From the NCBI GenBank assembly GCA_025175895.1, contig CM046001.1, positions 24,128,314 through 24,192,313 of the forward strand: a DNA stretch of 64,000 nucleotides, in the 5' to 3' direction. How positions within the stretch are numbered: the stretch's first letter is position 1; each line of letters starts with the position of its first letter. This document shows positions 1 through 12,085 of the stretch, one piece after another. Below the pieces are notes generated by a model. It did no database searches. It was not told the DNA's origin and saw only the letters and a list, made by a program, of their open reading frames with translations. This DNA comes from Wurfbainia villosa. Its lineage: Eukaryota > Streptophyta > Magnoliopsida > Zingiberales > Zingiberaceae. Made by a program: the position numbers and the translations under genes.

Positions 1-411
1 TAAGTATATGTGCCCGTTATTATATCGGGATTAAGAGCATGTACAATATAATATCCGAGGTCCAATTCAATTATGTAGTCAGCAATAAATCGAATCACCT
101 CTAAGTCGGTCCTGCTCAATACACACAAAGTGAACTAGTGTAATTCTATGGTCAAGACAAACCAATACCAAATCACACTACAACCATACCAATGGTTTAT
201 CCAAAACCATCTCGGTTGTGAGCCTTTACTTATACTTTACAAGGAACTGATAACATGATCTCCCGTGTGACACTACACACCATGTTATCTACAATGTAAT
301 GTATTAGACAATATGCATAACCATAAATATTCAAACAATGATCATGTGATTCTTATTTCAAAAATAAAGATGTTCATACAAAAGATAGACTTTTCTGTAT
401 ACATCCCAACA
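1..411 (-). repeat. LTR fragment of the A copia family
   Basis: The stretch is nearly identical to the last 410 bases of both LTRs of element A (about 13,564-13,974 and 20,095-20,504) and ends at the same place, CATCCCAACA. What follows is not the polypurine tract found inside A, so 411 is the outer edge of an element. It is either a solo LTR or the 5' LTR of a minus-strand copy lying to the left of the window. The five bases after it, CCATG, would be half of a TSD whose partner is outside. Confidence 0.85.
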
Positions 412-704
412 CCATGTCAAGCCATGAACCTCAAATGAAGGAAGTGGAGCTCCCATATCCGAATCAAGAGAACCAAACACTAAACTAGAAGTCCAGTTGT
501 GTTTGGAGAATCGAACAACTGTCAGGAAGTCCAGTTGGGTCAAAATGATAGGACAATTGGCAGGAAGTCCAATTGAGTCAGGAGGAACAGACAGTTGGCA
601 GGAAGTCTTGGTGGGTTAAGGATCGGACATTAAGCAAAGGAAGTCCTTCGAGTACAGATAGGCTTGAGGCGGGCTCAATGTGACCCTTCGTTTGAGGGGG
701 AGAT
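412..704 (+). repeat. 3' internal remnant of an old copia-like element
   Basis: Non-coding DNA with irregular repeats of a phrase like GGCAGGAAGTCCAATTGAGT (about 480-625). It ends in a purine run, GAGGGGGAGA at 694-703, followed by TATTGGGAGT. That is the layout of a polypurine tract next to a 3' LTR in a plus-strand element. No coding sequence is visible. Confidence 0.5.
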
Positions 705-900
705 TATTGGGAGTATGAGGAATACAATCAAAGTTTCACATTAATAAGACATGGAAAAGATCATGTGCTTTTAAGATAAAAATATCTTCATTGGTATGAG
801 ACTTTTTGGGTAAAGCCCAAAAATAAAACCATGAGAGCTTAGGCCCAAAGTGGATAATATCGTGCCATTGTAGAGATATATTAATCTTATAGGCACTAAC
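705..900 (+). repeat. 5' part of an old 3' LTR
   Basis: It begins TATTGGGAGT, a mutated form of the usual TGTTGGGAGT, directly after a polypurine tract. It carries the phrase GGTAAAGCCCAAAAATAAAA followed by GCTTAGGCCCAAAGTGG, which I recall from plant copia LTRs. The reading frames across it are not genes. Its 3' end is lost in the minisatellite that follows. Confidence 0.5.
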
Positions 901-1130
901 ACCCCCCTTATGGCTGAGCACCTTCCTTCCCATTGAGCACCCTGTGTGTTTCCAGAGCACCCTGTGCATTGCCAGAGCACCCTGTGTGTTTCTAGAGCAC
1001 CTTGTGTATTTCTAAAGTAGCATGTGTCTTTCCATAGCACCCTGTGTATTTCCAAAGCATCATGTGTGTTTCCAGAGCACTCTATGTATTTTCATTGCAC
1101 CATGTGTGTTTCCAGAGCACACTGTGTACC
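901..1130. repeat. 20-bp minisatellite, first copy
   Basis: About ten diverged tandem copies of a 20-bp unit close to CCCTGTGTGTTTCCAGAGCA. The same array, introduced by the same phrase CTTATGGCTGAG, recurs at about 7,120-7,740 inside LTR G. The link suggests that both pieces belong to related LTRs and that F sits between them after a rearrangement. Confidence 0.75.
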
Positions 1131-1503
1131 CATGACTTAGACCCATGACTTAGATGCATTCTTGGACTTTCCATTGCCAAGTACTCATGACTTAGACTTT
1201 GCCATTGCCAAGACTCATGCTTGGACTTTCCAATTGCTAAATACCCGACTTGGACTTTACCAATGCCAAGACGCATGCTTGGACTTTCCATTTATGCCAA
1301 GTACATAAGACTTGGACTTTACATTCCAAGTACTCAAGACTTGGACTTTCCATACCAAGTTTCCCACTTGACTTCTCCATCATATGGTCAACCATATAGT
1401 CAACTCTTTCTCAAATAATGGTCAACCCATTGTCAAATATCAAAATATTACTCGAGTTAAACTCAAGTCCGGTCAATCATGACCTAGGCCGATTGCACCA
1501 ACA
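1131..1503 (-). repeat. Truncated 3' LTR of element F
   Basis: It matches the right third of the other F LTR (about 6,480-6,868) and ends at the same edge, GCACCAACA. It holds diverged copies of a unit containing CTTGGACTTTCCATTGCCAAG-like sequence, an inverted repeat with arms CTTGG and CCAAG. Most of the LTR is missing; the break near 1,130 joins the minisatellite. No TSD can be read. Confidence 0.75.
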
Positions 1504-1518
1504 ATCTCCTCCTTTTTG
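1504..1518 (-). other. Polypurine tract of F
   Basis: Read on the minus strand this is AAAAAGGAGGAGAT, directly upstream of the TGTTGG edge of the 3' LTR. This is the position and composition of the primer for plus-strand DNA synthesis. Further look-alikes occur at 1,613-1,627, 1,690-1,700 and 1,829-1,840. Confidence 0.75.
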
Positions 1519-3459
1519 ATGTTTGACAAAAACCACAAAAACCTTTGAGTTAGGTCACCTAACTCAGTACTCCAAATTCTGCCAATTCTCCCAATTGAGA
1601 AATTCTCAAATTCTCCCCCTTTTTGACATACATCAAAAAGGCTCTCCTCAAGGGTATCAATGTCTCATATCCTAATAAGATCTTACAATCTCCCCTTGGT
1701 CCAAAATCCTCTAGGATGCCTTCACTCTTCCTAGTGATAAGTCTCATATCACTAAATGAGAGATAATCCTCACTTCTCCAATTCTCCTCCTTTGGTGATC
1801 ACAATGAGGGTTTCCAAAGCCCTTCATGTCTCCCCCTTTGAGGAATATACATCCATCATCCCATGATGGATAACCTCTCCCTAAAGGCTTGATCCCCCCT
1901 TTACCATTGTACCAACTATTTCCTTGGAGAGTCCCTAAGCCTATAGGAACACTAAACCATCAAAATTAAGGGCAAAAGTTCAAACTCGAGCATTCACACA
2001 CCTTAATATTTGATTCTCACCCTAAACAACTCTCCTAATCTATATCTAATGGATTTTCACTCTTCTAATGCTTTCCAAAGCACATCCTAGGGTTAGGAGC
2101 AATTAGGGTAGCCTAAAATGACTTAAACATGGGCTAAACAACCTTGTTTACCCAAAATCAGCCTTGCCAGTCGACTCGGTCAGTAACCGGTCGACTGCTC
2201 TCAACTCCAATTAACTGCCCAAGGCAGCAGTTGACTGATTTATGTAAATGCAGAAATCTAGAATTCAGAATTGAAGTTCGAAAAATCATAAGTAAATATA
2301 CGAAATTTGAAAAAAAAAAAATGAAACTTCATACGTATAATAACTTATAATAGTCATTATAGGTGAAATTTTTTTGAAAAATAAAATATCCATTAAATAG
2401 TAAGATTGATACAAAGTTCAAAAACAAAGATAACTTCAATATTTTGAGCCTACTTTGTATCAATTTCATCAATGGTGATTGTTATCAAAATATAGACTTC
2501 ACCAAGGTTTTCTAAATTGTTTTGAAATGATTTTAAAACCTTATATTGGACCATGATCTATGGGCTCAATGCACATGACTTGCACATTAGCTTTTCTCAT
2601 GATCCATCATTAGATTGAAATGAGTTTGAGTTCATCTAGATACAAAATCTATGCACCTTGAACCTAACTCACTTTCCTAACATCTCACATGTGTCTAGAG
2701 TGTATCAATACACACACATGTCAATTTAATGTGAGATGTGGATTTTTGTTCTTCCAAATCTAAGGTCTCATGTATTTTTCTAGGCAACTCTATTTGATTC
2801 CCTTATGTATGGGATTTCAAATCATGTCATGGTCCTTAAATCAATTTTAATTAATCCTAAATGCATGAATGATGATTATGGCATACAAAATAGCATAAAT
2901 GAAGCATGTTGCAATAATCATGATGTCATGGCATAAAACATAAACCTAAATATACATGACATAAATACCTAAACATTTTCATGACATTTTAAAAAATTAA
3001 AAGAAATATGATGTCATGACATGACATATGACAAGCAAAGCATGGAAAATAAAATATAAAGGCATAATAATAGCTAAAATTTAATATTAATTGTCATTTG
3101 TTAGGATTAGGTCCATTTTTCCATAATACTACTCATCTGTCAAGTGTGCCAAAAATCTAAAATGACACACTATGACCTCTAAACCTAATTGTGTCAATTT
3201 GATCAAATTTTTAAACTTCTCAAATTTAATTGGCACATCCTAAGATCCTTTAAGATATGAAATTAAAGTTCATTTCCAAGGTATCACATAATTTTGAAAA
3301 TGTCCTAAAGTTTCAACTATACCATGGTTAGGTTAACTACCCATCCACTTAGGGTTGACACACCCTAACCCATTTAGCGTAATGGAAGCACGCTCCTAAG
3401 AACCCAATACCTATTGGAGCTCCTTCGGTTAACTAGGTACTCACTAGAGATATCTTTCC
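1519..3459 (-). repeat. Non-coding 3' region of F, repeated polypurine tracts
   Basis: About 1.9 kb between gag and the 3' LTR with no reading frame that resembles a protein. The part nearest the LTR contains several CTCCCCCTTTTT-like runs (purine tracts on the sense strand). Further in (2,660-3,070) the sequence is AT-rich with many ATGTCATGACAT-like words. Bases 2,670-3,450 are homologous to 58,661-59,367 of element L. An integrase or reverse transcriptase would be expected here in a complete Sirevirus; none is seen. Confidence 0.7.
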
Positions 3460-5100
3460 TTAATACTTCCTAATGACGCTTTTAGGCTTGGAAGCCTTGG
3501 TCAATTGGGTCTTGCCTGGGTCAACTCTAGGGATAACTTTCCTTGTGACCATCTTAGTGGCTTTTCTAGGTTTCATGGAAACCTTGGCCACTAAGCATCT
3601 ACCATGGTTAACCTTAGGGATGACTTTCCTAGTAACCTTGGTTTTCCTAGACCTAGATTTAGTTCCATAGTCAAATGGAACATTGTGATAGGTCTCCTTA
3701 GGCATAGATTTGTGACCCAAACTTTTCTTGCCCCTAGACGATTCTTGTCTCCTTGGCCGTAATTTTTTATCATTTGACCCTTGAATTTGATTTTGCATCT
3801 TCCTAAGGATCTTCTTTAATTTCTCGAGCCTTGACCTCAAGGCTTGATTTTCTAACTCTAATTTTCTCAATTTTGATTTTTCATTAACTTTTTGGGAATT
3901 GTTCCTCCTAGGCATATGCCTACCCTTCTTAGGGTTAATGCCTAAGTGGTTCTCTACCTTTCTAATTGCTTCCTTAGGTAGAATTGTTCTAGGGTTATTT
4001 GTTCTAGATTTATCCTTAACCCTAATATCGCATGATTTAGAACCTAAAAAATAAGCTCTATTCCTAGCATGCTTTTCATGATCATGAACAATAGCAAGAG
4101 TATTAAAATTACTCCAAGTATGTTTTTTGGCCTTTTATAAGGAATGAGCATTATTTAAATTTACCTTAGGGTTTGTCTTAGCTCCCCCTACATGTGTAGA
4201 TCCTCCTTCGCCCTTGCTAGGTTGTCTTCTCTTAGGGCATTGACTTCTATAGTGCCCCTTTTGATGACATTTGAAGCAAATGATATGCTCCTTGCTCTTT
4301 TGACTTTGGGCACTGACTTCCTTATCCTTTGGTGCCGGTTGAGCCTTCTTGACTCTTTTTGGGCACTTACTCTTGTAATGCCCAGCTTCCCTACACTCAA
4401 AACATATTATGTAATTTTTATCTTTAATTATAATGTTTGAGTTACCTAGACCAGAATTTTGACATTGTCCTTCATCTCTTCCGGATGTTGATGGTTCTTC
4501 TTGCTCTTGATCCGAAGTGGATGGTCTCTCCTCCCCCTCAATCCTAGAGGTGGAGACTTCCTCCAATTCTTCCACCTCTTCTTCTACCGATCCGGATGTT
4601 GATTCCTTCTCAACTTCTGAATCTTCACTTTCTTGAGAGGATGAGCTTTCTTCCTTCTCCTTGGATTCCTCCTTATCCTCTTGGACCGGTTGAAGCTTCT
4701 CATGGAATTTTGTCAATTCACTCTAAAGAACTTTGGCATCTTGAAATTCACCTAACCTAGACAAGACATCGTTAGGTAACGAATTTAATATCATTTGAGT
4801 TACCTTATCATTTGTTTCGAAGGTTTGAGCTTGCTCTTCGATCCATCTCTTCTTCTTGAGGTATCCACCTTTTGGACCCCTTAGAACTTTGAATCCCTTC
4901 GTTAGGATGATCCAATCTTCAAAGTCCATCATGAAGAAATTCTCCATTCGTGCCTTCCATTGAATGAACCCTTCTCGTCCATATAAGGTGTATGGAATTG
5001 GAGTGTTGATGTCCCATCCAAATCCATCGTTCGGCAACCGTATCTTTCTTCTTCCCTCTAGTGATGCTCCCTTGGCGATTAGTCTGTAGAAGAGCTCCAA
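3460..5100 (-). pseudogene. gag of element F, Sirevirus-like, two nonsense codons
   Basis: One reading frame of 547 codons, broken only by TAG at 4,723-4,725 and TAA at 4,135-4,137. The N-terminal part (GREGFIQWKARMENFFMMDF) has the tryptophan-rich layout of copia gag proteins. An acidic Ser/Glu-rich stretch (about 4,480-4,680) leads into two CCHC zinc knuckles, CFECREAGHYKSKC and CFKCHQKGHYRSQC, which would bind RNA. After the second stop comes a basic, leucine-rich segment likely to form a coiled coil. No ATG is found near the 5' end: the frame runs up to the primer-binding site with TTG as its first candidate codon, so the real start is lost or unclear. Family assignment by memory of Sirevirus gag layout. 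Confidence 0.75.
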
Positions 5101-5169
5101 GCTCTAATACCAATTGTAGGGTATCGGAGCGTCTTCTTCTTCTAAGAGCCACTGGGCTCTAATAACAAT
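5101..5169 (-). other. Duplicated primer-binding site and LTR edge of F
   Basis: GCTCTAATACCA at 5,101-5,112 is the complement of TGGTATTAGAGC, one base away from the initiator-Met site TGGTATCAGAGC used by copia elements. It is followed by TGTAGGGTATCGG. About 55 bp later the arrangement recurs as GCTCTAATAACA (5,156-5,167) followed by TGTAGGGGAATCG at 5,170. Either could be the functional LTR edge. Confidence 0.65.
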
Positions 5170-6868
5170 TGTAGGGGAATCGTTGATCGCTAGAGGGGGT
5201 GAATAGTGGTTTGACTTCCTCTCGATGGATTTTGTTCGCGTTTGTCTTCAAGGCTTGTTATGTGCAGCAGAAATATTAATAAAGAAATAACAAAATACAA
5301 CAATCACACAAAAATAAATGACAAGGTGATATAACATGGTTTAGAACCTTAGGGTTCCTACTCCACGGGTCATGCTCAAATGAGCTCTAGTGATACACAC
5401 CACCACTAATCAAAACACTCCTTCTCGGAACAATCCAGAGGTAGAAAAACCTCGTACAAGTGACTACAAAATTAATACAAGAAGTACAAGCAAATACAAT
5501 GAAATGTAAAGAGCACCTTACAAACCAGGGCTTTTTAATGCTTGTTGATGTGGTTGTTTGGATGAGCTTGAAGTACCCTGAAATGCACCAGCACTTCACC
5601 TCAAATTGCCCCCAAGAACCACTCAAGAAACCATGGCCAAAATCCTCCACGAACTGCTACTTTTATGACTTGCATCGGGCTGATTTCGTGCCTGATAGTC
5701 GACTGCCTATAGTGCTATTGTCTCACAATGGGCTTAATCCACGTTGGCATTCCAGCCAACGGATACACTGGCAGTCGACTGCCATTACCAATAGTAAATT
5801 TCCAAGCATGTAGTCGACTGCTTAGTCATCTATCGAGCTTTCTGTACTCGTGGCAGCAAACAACAGTCCACTGCCCTCCATGGTAGTCGATTGCTTGCCC
5901 GATGATTGCCTTCCGCAATGATCGCCATCGATTGCCACGACAAATCGACTAGTCATAATCTCAGTCAACTGCTCAAAGTCGACTCATTTGCTAAGACTCA
6001 AAACACTTGACCAATCGACTGGTCCATAATCCCAGTCGACTGCCAAACCTCAACCATGAGGTTTACCCCAAGTATGATCCCTCATACTTGCTAGACCAAC
6101 CTTAGCCTAGACCTAAGCCTTCTAGCCACCTCCATTAGCCTCACGCCTATCGGATCCCTCCAAGTTATCCATGACTTGTTCATCCATACGCTAGCCTTCA
6201 AGAACTTCTATTGGCTATTGTCAAGCTAACCGGGTCTACACCGCCAAGGCATAGTTGGGCTTAGACTGCCAATGCACACGCTTGGACTTTATGCCACCAA
6301 ATATTGGACTTATGCTGCCAAGACTACCACTTGGACTTTACGCCGCCAAATATTGGACTTATGCTGCCAATACTACCGCTTGGACTTTACGCCGCTAATA
6401 TCACACTCTTGGACTTTCCTTACCAACTCCATGTTTAACTTTCCAATTTCCAAGACCCATGCTTAGACTTTCCATTGCCAAGACCCATGCTTGGACTTTC
6501 CATTGCCAAGTACCAATGACTTGGACTTTACCATTGCCAAGACTCATACTTGGACTTTCCAATTGCCAAGTACCCATGACTTAAACTTTATCAATGGCAA
6601 GACTCATGCCTGGACTTTCCATACCAAGTACACAGGACATAGACTTTCCATGCCAAGTACACAAGACTTGGACTTTACATGCCAAGTAGTCAAGACTTGG
6701 ACTTTCCATGCCAAGTGTTCCACTTGGACTTCTCCATATGGTCAACCCCATGTCAACCTTATAGTCAACTCATTGTCAGACAATGGTCAACCCATTGTCA
6801 AACATCAAAATACTACTCGATTAAAACTCGAGTCTGGTCAATCATGACCTAAGTCGATTGCACCAACA
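5170..6868 (-). repeat. 5' LTR of element F
   Basis: About 1.7 kb from TGTAGGGG to GCACCAACA. The left part contains the phrase CTAGAGGGGGTGAATAG shared with the LTRs of D, E and L. CAGTCGACTG-like palindromes are scattered at 5,690-6,050. The right part (6,240-6,720) is a tandem array of a roughly 27-bp unit with inverted arms CTTGG and CCAAG. The left LTR of this element is truncated, so insertion age cannot be judged from the pair. Confidence 0.8.
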
Positions 6869-7066
6869 CGAGCTTCATTCCTGAGCACATAATTTTTTTT
6901 CAAACATCAAACATACTCCTTGGTATTTAGTATATTGGCTAAACATTGGTATTATTCTCGACTGTTAGTCTTATTGAAAGGTCCCCTTGAGTTTAGTAAC
7001 TATCTTTATATACTTATCAAACTTCATTCGACTTTGCCCTTCAATTTGACTCGAAGGGGGGACTTA
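6869..7066 (+). repeat. 3' internal remnant and polypurine tract of G
   Basis: Short AT-rich stretch ending in GAAGGGGGGAC (7,053-7,063), a polypurine tract, directly followed by a TGATGG LTR edge at 7,067. No coding sequence is recognisable. Confidence 0.5.
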
Positions 7067-8165
7067 TGATGGTACCTAGGAGTTTTGGTATATATTCCCG
7101 ATCACAAGGCTTATTCCCAAGCACCCTCCTTATGGCTGAGAACCTTCCTTCCCACTGAGTACCCTGTGTGTTTCCAGAGTACCCTATGCATTGCCAGAGC
7201 ACCCTGTGTTTCTAGAGCACCTTGTGTATTTCCATAGCAGCAAGTGTCCCAGAACACCCTGTGTATTTCCAGAGCACCCTATGTATTTCCAGAACACCAT
7301 GTGTGTTTCCAAAGCACCCTGTGTATTTTCAGAGCACTCTATGTATTTCTAGACCACCATGTGTGTTTCTAAAGCACATTGTATATTTTTCGACCAACAT
7401 ATGTATTTTTTGACCAGGCTATGTATTTCTCGACCAGCCTATGTATTTCTCGACTAGGCTATGTATATCCCAACCAATCTATGTATTTCTCGACTAGCCT
7501 ATGTATTTCTCGACTGACCTATGTATTTTCTGACTGGCCTATGTATTTCTCGACTGGCCTTTATATTTTCCGACTAACCTATGTATTTTCCAACCACACT
7601 ATGTATTTATCGACTGACCTATGTATTTCCTGACTAGCCTATGTATTTCTCAACTAACCTATGTATTTTATGGCTGACCTATGTATTTCTTGACTGGCCT
7701 ATGTATTTCTTGACCCGCCTATTTATTTCCCAACCACTCTCATCCTTGTTGGGCACCAGCCTTCTATCTCATTATGGCAGTCGACTACCTCATTACAGAC
7801 CTCGTACTTAGACTTTCTCAATCGTCCAATTATCAGTTTCCTTCTCATTATGTATAATAGTTATTTCTTAATACCTCAAAGGGTATTATAGTCAATTAAG
7901 CTAGAGAGAAAGGCAGTAACTATTCCTATATAAAGGAGTAGAGATGAGGAAGCAAGGGGATGGATGTTTCTCTATCTAGTTCGCAGAGATAGCTCTTCTT
8001 CTTCCTTAAGTTGCTTCTTTTATTCCCTTATCTTTTATGGTACTCTTGTTATCTCTTCGATAGATACTGACTTGAGCGTCAGAGGGGTTGTACCGTAAAG
8101 CTGGCCCACCCCTAAGTGCTCAGTTTTGTTGCAGATCAGGAACCTTAGCGGTGTCTTCACAAATC
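7067..8165 (+). repeat. LTR G, probably gypsy type
   Basis: It begins TGATGGTACC after a polypurine tract. It contains the 20-bp minisatellite (7,150-7,740; units such as CCTATGTATTTCTCGACTAG), a single CAGTCGACTA motif near 7,783, a TATA box CTATATAAAGG at 7,926-7,935, and downstream the phrase TGACTTGAGCGTCAGAGGGG. I recall that last phrase from Tat-type gypsy LTRs. The right edge, where the H coding remnant begins, is not sharply defined. Confidence 0.5.
7926..7935 (+). promoter_or_regulatory. TATA box in LTR G
   Basis: CTATATAAAG lies in the second half of the LTR, as expected at the U3/R boundary, with the purine-rich GGAGTAGAGATGAGG just after it. Confidence 0.5.
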
Positions 8166-11100
8166 TTAGATATTTCTCTTCTTGCTGGCAAAAGAGGATG
8201 AGGGATCCGAGTGTGCCGAAAAAAGGAACACCATCACTTGTGTAGCTGTCGGTTCTGAGGGATCATCAGGATCCAAGAAGAAAAAGTAGTTCAAGAAGGG
8301 AAAGGGAAAGGGAAAGGGAAAAGTAGCTAGTGTTGCTGTTGCTAGGCTGAGCCCAAACAAGAAGAAAGGAAAAAAGACTGGGAAGAAACCTAAAACAAGT
8401 TCACTTGCTTTAACTACGGTAAGAAGGGTCACTTCGTTCGAAAAGGTACTGAGCCAAAAAAAGTATATCAAGTCTATCTTCTTTTTCTAAGCATTATATT
8501 ACTAGTTTTGTGTTGTTAGTTGATTCTTATCCTTTGTAGATTATAGATTCGAGAGCAACCAACCATGTAGCTCGTGAGTGAGTTACATTTGTGGAGTACC
8601 ATCGAGTACCAGCTGACAACATATTGATATATATAGGAAACAATGCAAGGATTAAAGTCAAAGGAATTGACACTCGCAAATTCAACCTTCGTGGTGGACA
8701 CATCTTGTTTCTACATAATGCCCTTTATGCTCTTGAGATTCGACAGAATTTAGTTTTCATTACATGTCTTCTTTGTTTGGGTTATTGTATAAATTTTTAC
8801 AATCGTTGTATTAAACTTCTAATTGACTCCATGTTAATAAGATATGATTTTTTAACTAATGGTTTCATGATTTTTGATGTAGAATCGAATATCAATTATG
8901 GTAATGATGGTTGTTTTTCAAACATTACTCTTACTAGTGATATAGATATAATCGATGGTATTTGGCATGCTAGATTATGACATATAGGATAAAAATGTAT
9001 GAATAAGTTAACGAGAATGGGTTTGCTGGGCACTCATGCTAAGATTAACTTGTCATATGTGAGCATTGTCTTGTTGGAAAAGCAACTAGGAAACCATTTG
9101 GTAGGCCTATTAGGGTTGATTAACCATTGCAATTAATTCATTCAGATATTTATGGTCTAATGAATGTAAAGTCTAGACATGGAGCTGCCTATTTCATTAC
9201 ATTTATTCATGATTTCACTCATTTTGGTCATGTGTATTTGATTTCTCATAAATATGAAACATTAGATTGCTTCATTTGTTATATGAATGAAGTTGAGAAT
9301 CAAGTGGATTGTAAGGTTAAAACCTTATGCACTGACTGAGGAGGTGAATACTTGTCTAATCGGTTTAAGATAATTTGTAATTATAAAGAGATTATTAGAC
9401 AACTAATAATATCGGAAACTCCAGAGCAAAATGGGATTGCTAAAAAAAATTAAATATGACTCTTCCTAAAATGGTTAAGTCTATAATGACTCAGGCTAAT
9501 TTGCCAATTTCCTATTAGAGAAATGTATTATTAGTAGTGGCCTATCTCCTTAACAGAGTGTCTTCTAAATCAATTTCATCTACCCTATATGAACGTTGGA
9601 TAGGTAGAAAATTAGATTCGAGTAATCTGATACCTTGGGAGTTAGCTACTTATGTTCATAATAGTTTTCATAAATATGAAAAACTAGGACCTAGAGGAAA
9701 AAATATATATTTTTGTAAGATATTCTAAGACCTCCAAAGGTTAGGTTTTCATCAGTGAGATATTACTTTTCTCGAAACTGAGTTTCCAATAAGAAGTGAA
9801 GTTGATAAAATGATTCCTCTATTTGAGTAGGATAATAGATTATCAACAAAAGAGGTGTCATAAGGGATGCTTGAATCTAGTCAACCAAGTGGGAGTAATT
9901 TGCCAAGTCATGAGTTGACTTCTAAATAGTCCAACTTACGAATAAGTATTCGTAAGATTAAACCTCGAAAAAGGTTTAATATTGAGAATGAGGTATTGAT
10001 GACACTCACTGTTGACAATGAAGAACCTCAATCTATTGAGGATGCATTGGGATGTAGTGTTAGAGAAAAATATAAAATTGTAATTGAAAAGGAAATGAAT
10101 TCTATGAAGAAAATTCATGTATGGAATTTAGTCGCTCTTCCTCCTGGCCAAAAGGATATTGGGAATAAGTTGATTCTCAAAATTAAGAGGAAACAAGATG
10201 GATCGATTGATTGATACAAAGCTTATTTGGTTGCAAAAGAATATACCCAACTAGAGGGTATTGATTTTGAAGAGACATTTTCTTTTGTAGTGAAGTTTGT
10301 ATCAATACGAGTTATTTTGACTTTTGTAGTACATTATGACTTGGAATTACATCAAATGGATGTAAAAATCACTTTCCTTAATGGTGAGCTTGACGAGGAA
10401 ATCTATATGGTACATGCAAAAGATTTCATTAATTGTTGAAGGTCAAGAGGATAAAGTATGTAGACTTAAAAGTCTATATATGGGCTAAAGAAAATGTCAA
10501 GACAATGGAACATAAAATTTAACACAATCTTTTTATCTTATGGTTTCAAAATGATCAATGCAGATCATTGTGTTTTTCTAAGAAAAGGAAAAAAAGTATA
10601 TCATTTTATCATTATATGTGGATGATATGTTGATAGTAGGAAATAACATGGAGTTTGTGATAGAAGTCAAAGAGTGGCTTTCATCATAATTTAACATAAT
10701 ATATATGGAAGAAGTTGAGTACATCTTAAGAGTAAAGATCGTGAGAGATCGATCTAAAAGAATTTTGGATTTGTCTCAAGAGACTTATATAAATAAGATG
10801 TTATAACATTTCAGCATGTATGATTGCAACATTGAATAGACACGTATATCGAAAGGTAGTATTTTTAGCAAGAGTAAGTGTCCTAAGACTCATGTTGAAA
10901 TAGTCGAGATGAAAAAAAGATCATATGTCAGTGCTATTGGTAGTTTGATGTAATCTATGTTGTGTACACGTTCTGATATCAACTATATTGTTGGCTTAAT
11001 CAACCGGTTCAGTCAAACTCAGAACCAAGAAACTAGAAAGTGATAAAAAAGATATTCAGATATTCGAAAGCACAATAGATTATTATCTCTATTTTCAAGG

Positions 11101-11520
11101 ATCATATATGGGTCAGAAGGGGTATTCAAATGCAGATTGGGTTGGGGACCTAGATAATAGGAAATCTACATCAAGACTATTCCTTCTTATTAAATGGTGA
11201 TGTCATCTCATGGAACAGTAAGAAACATGCTTATATAGCCTTATCAATAATGAGAGTTGAATATATGACATATTCAGTAGTTGTGCAAGAAGTTGTCTAG
11301 TTAAGAAGATTCCTGAAGCATCTAAAGATTGTTGAAGACAATGGGAGTCCTATAACTTTCTACTATTACAATCAAGTTACTATAGTTTTCTTAAAGGATC
11401 TCAAATATCACAGTAAGGGCAATCACATAGTTATAGAATATAACTTTGTAAGAATATTTTTGCTAAGAAAAAGGTGATTCTTGAGTATATCCCTACATGT
11501 GCTATACTTGCAGATCCTTT
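8166..11520 (+). pseudogene. Decayed copia gag-pol of element H
   Basis: Many stop codons and frameshifts, but the protein order is readable. A damaged zinc knuckle (CFNYGKKGHFVRKG, two of its cysteines lost) lies near 8,400-8,450. Protease and GAG-pre-integrase remains follow (8,591-8,980, ending IDGIWHARL). Integrase is at 9,127-9,728 (LIHSDIYGLMNVKSRHG; CTD followed by a stop, then GGEYLSNRF). Reverse transcriptase is at about 10,000-10,800, with MDVKITFLNGELDEEIYM and YVDDMLIVGNN. RNase H remains lie at about 11,080-11,500. Its 3' LTR begins directly afterwards; the 5' LTR and primer-binding site are not in the window. This is the oldest copia coding region here and cannot be active. Confidence 0.8.
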
Positions 11521-12085
11521 TGTTAGTTATATATGAGAGGTGTCCTAAGGCATCGCCTTATGTTTAAACCATTTATATGATAAATGAAGATTCACTATTA
11601 GAGTATACATATTTTCATGTATTTGATTAGATCTTAAACTCATTTACTGAATATCCACAATATGATTCACAGTATGAGAGAATTTGTGATTGGATCACAA
11701 CTAGTGAGTATCTACATGTGTAATTATGATGTAATGGAATTATCCCTAGTCGATGAATTGATGGATTTGGACACCATCAATTCTGTTGAGACTAGCACGA
11801 GGTATACTCTTTGGTGAATCCAAGCAGCTGATTCTCACTGGCTGGAGACATTATGATGTCCGGAGTTAATCGTGGATGTTAGTTATGGTAACTAGTTCAT
11901 TGGAATAACCAACTATAAGACTTTATATGGTTCTCTGCATATATGTATATGTCAATGAAGTTCTTACAACAGCTTAAGTGCGATGTTCCTTTGATTTGCG
12001 GTATTCAAGTCATCTTGGTCATGGAGACTTATGCTTTGACATCTTAAGCAAGCATCTCCAAGGAGATGTAGACTCGGGATGATTG
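11521..12085 (+). repeat. 3' LTR of H, first part
   Basis: Starts TGTTAGTTATATATGAGAGG and is homologous, in reverse, to the right end of the B LTR (41,790-42,348). It is interrupted at 12,085 by element A and resumes at 20,510. Confidence 0.85.
12081..12085. repeat. Target-site duplication of A, left
   Basis: GATTG, repeated at 20,505-20,509 on the other side of element A. Confidence 0.85.

Noticed and set aside
7222..7633. Cys/Phe/Ser-rich repetitive frames (CVFPKHPVYF type)
   Set aside because: Translation of the 20-bp minisatellite; adjacent frames are equally open.
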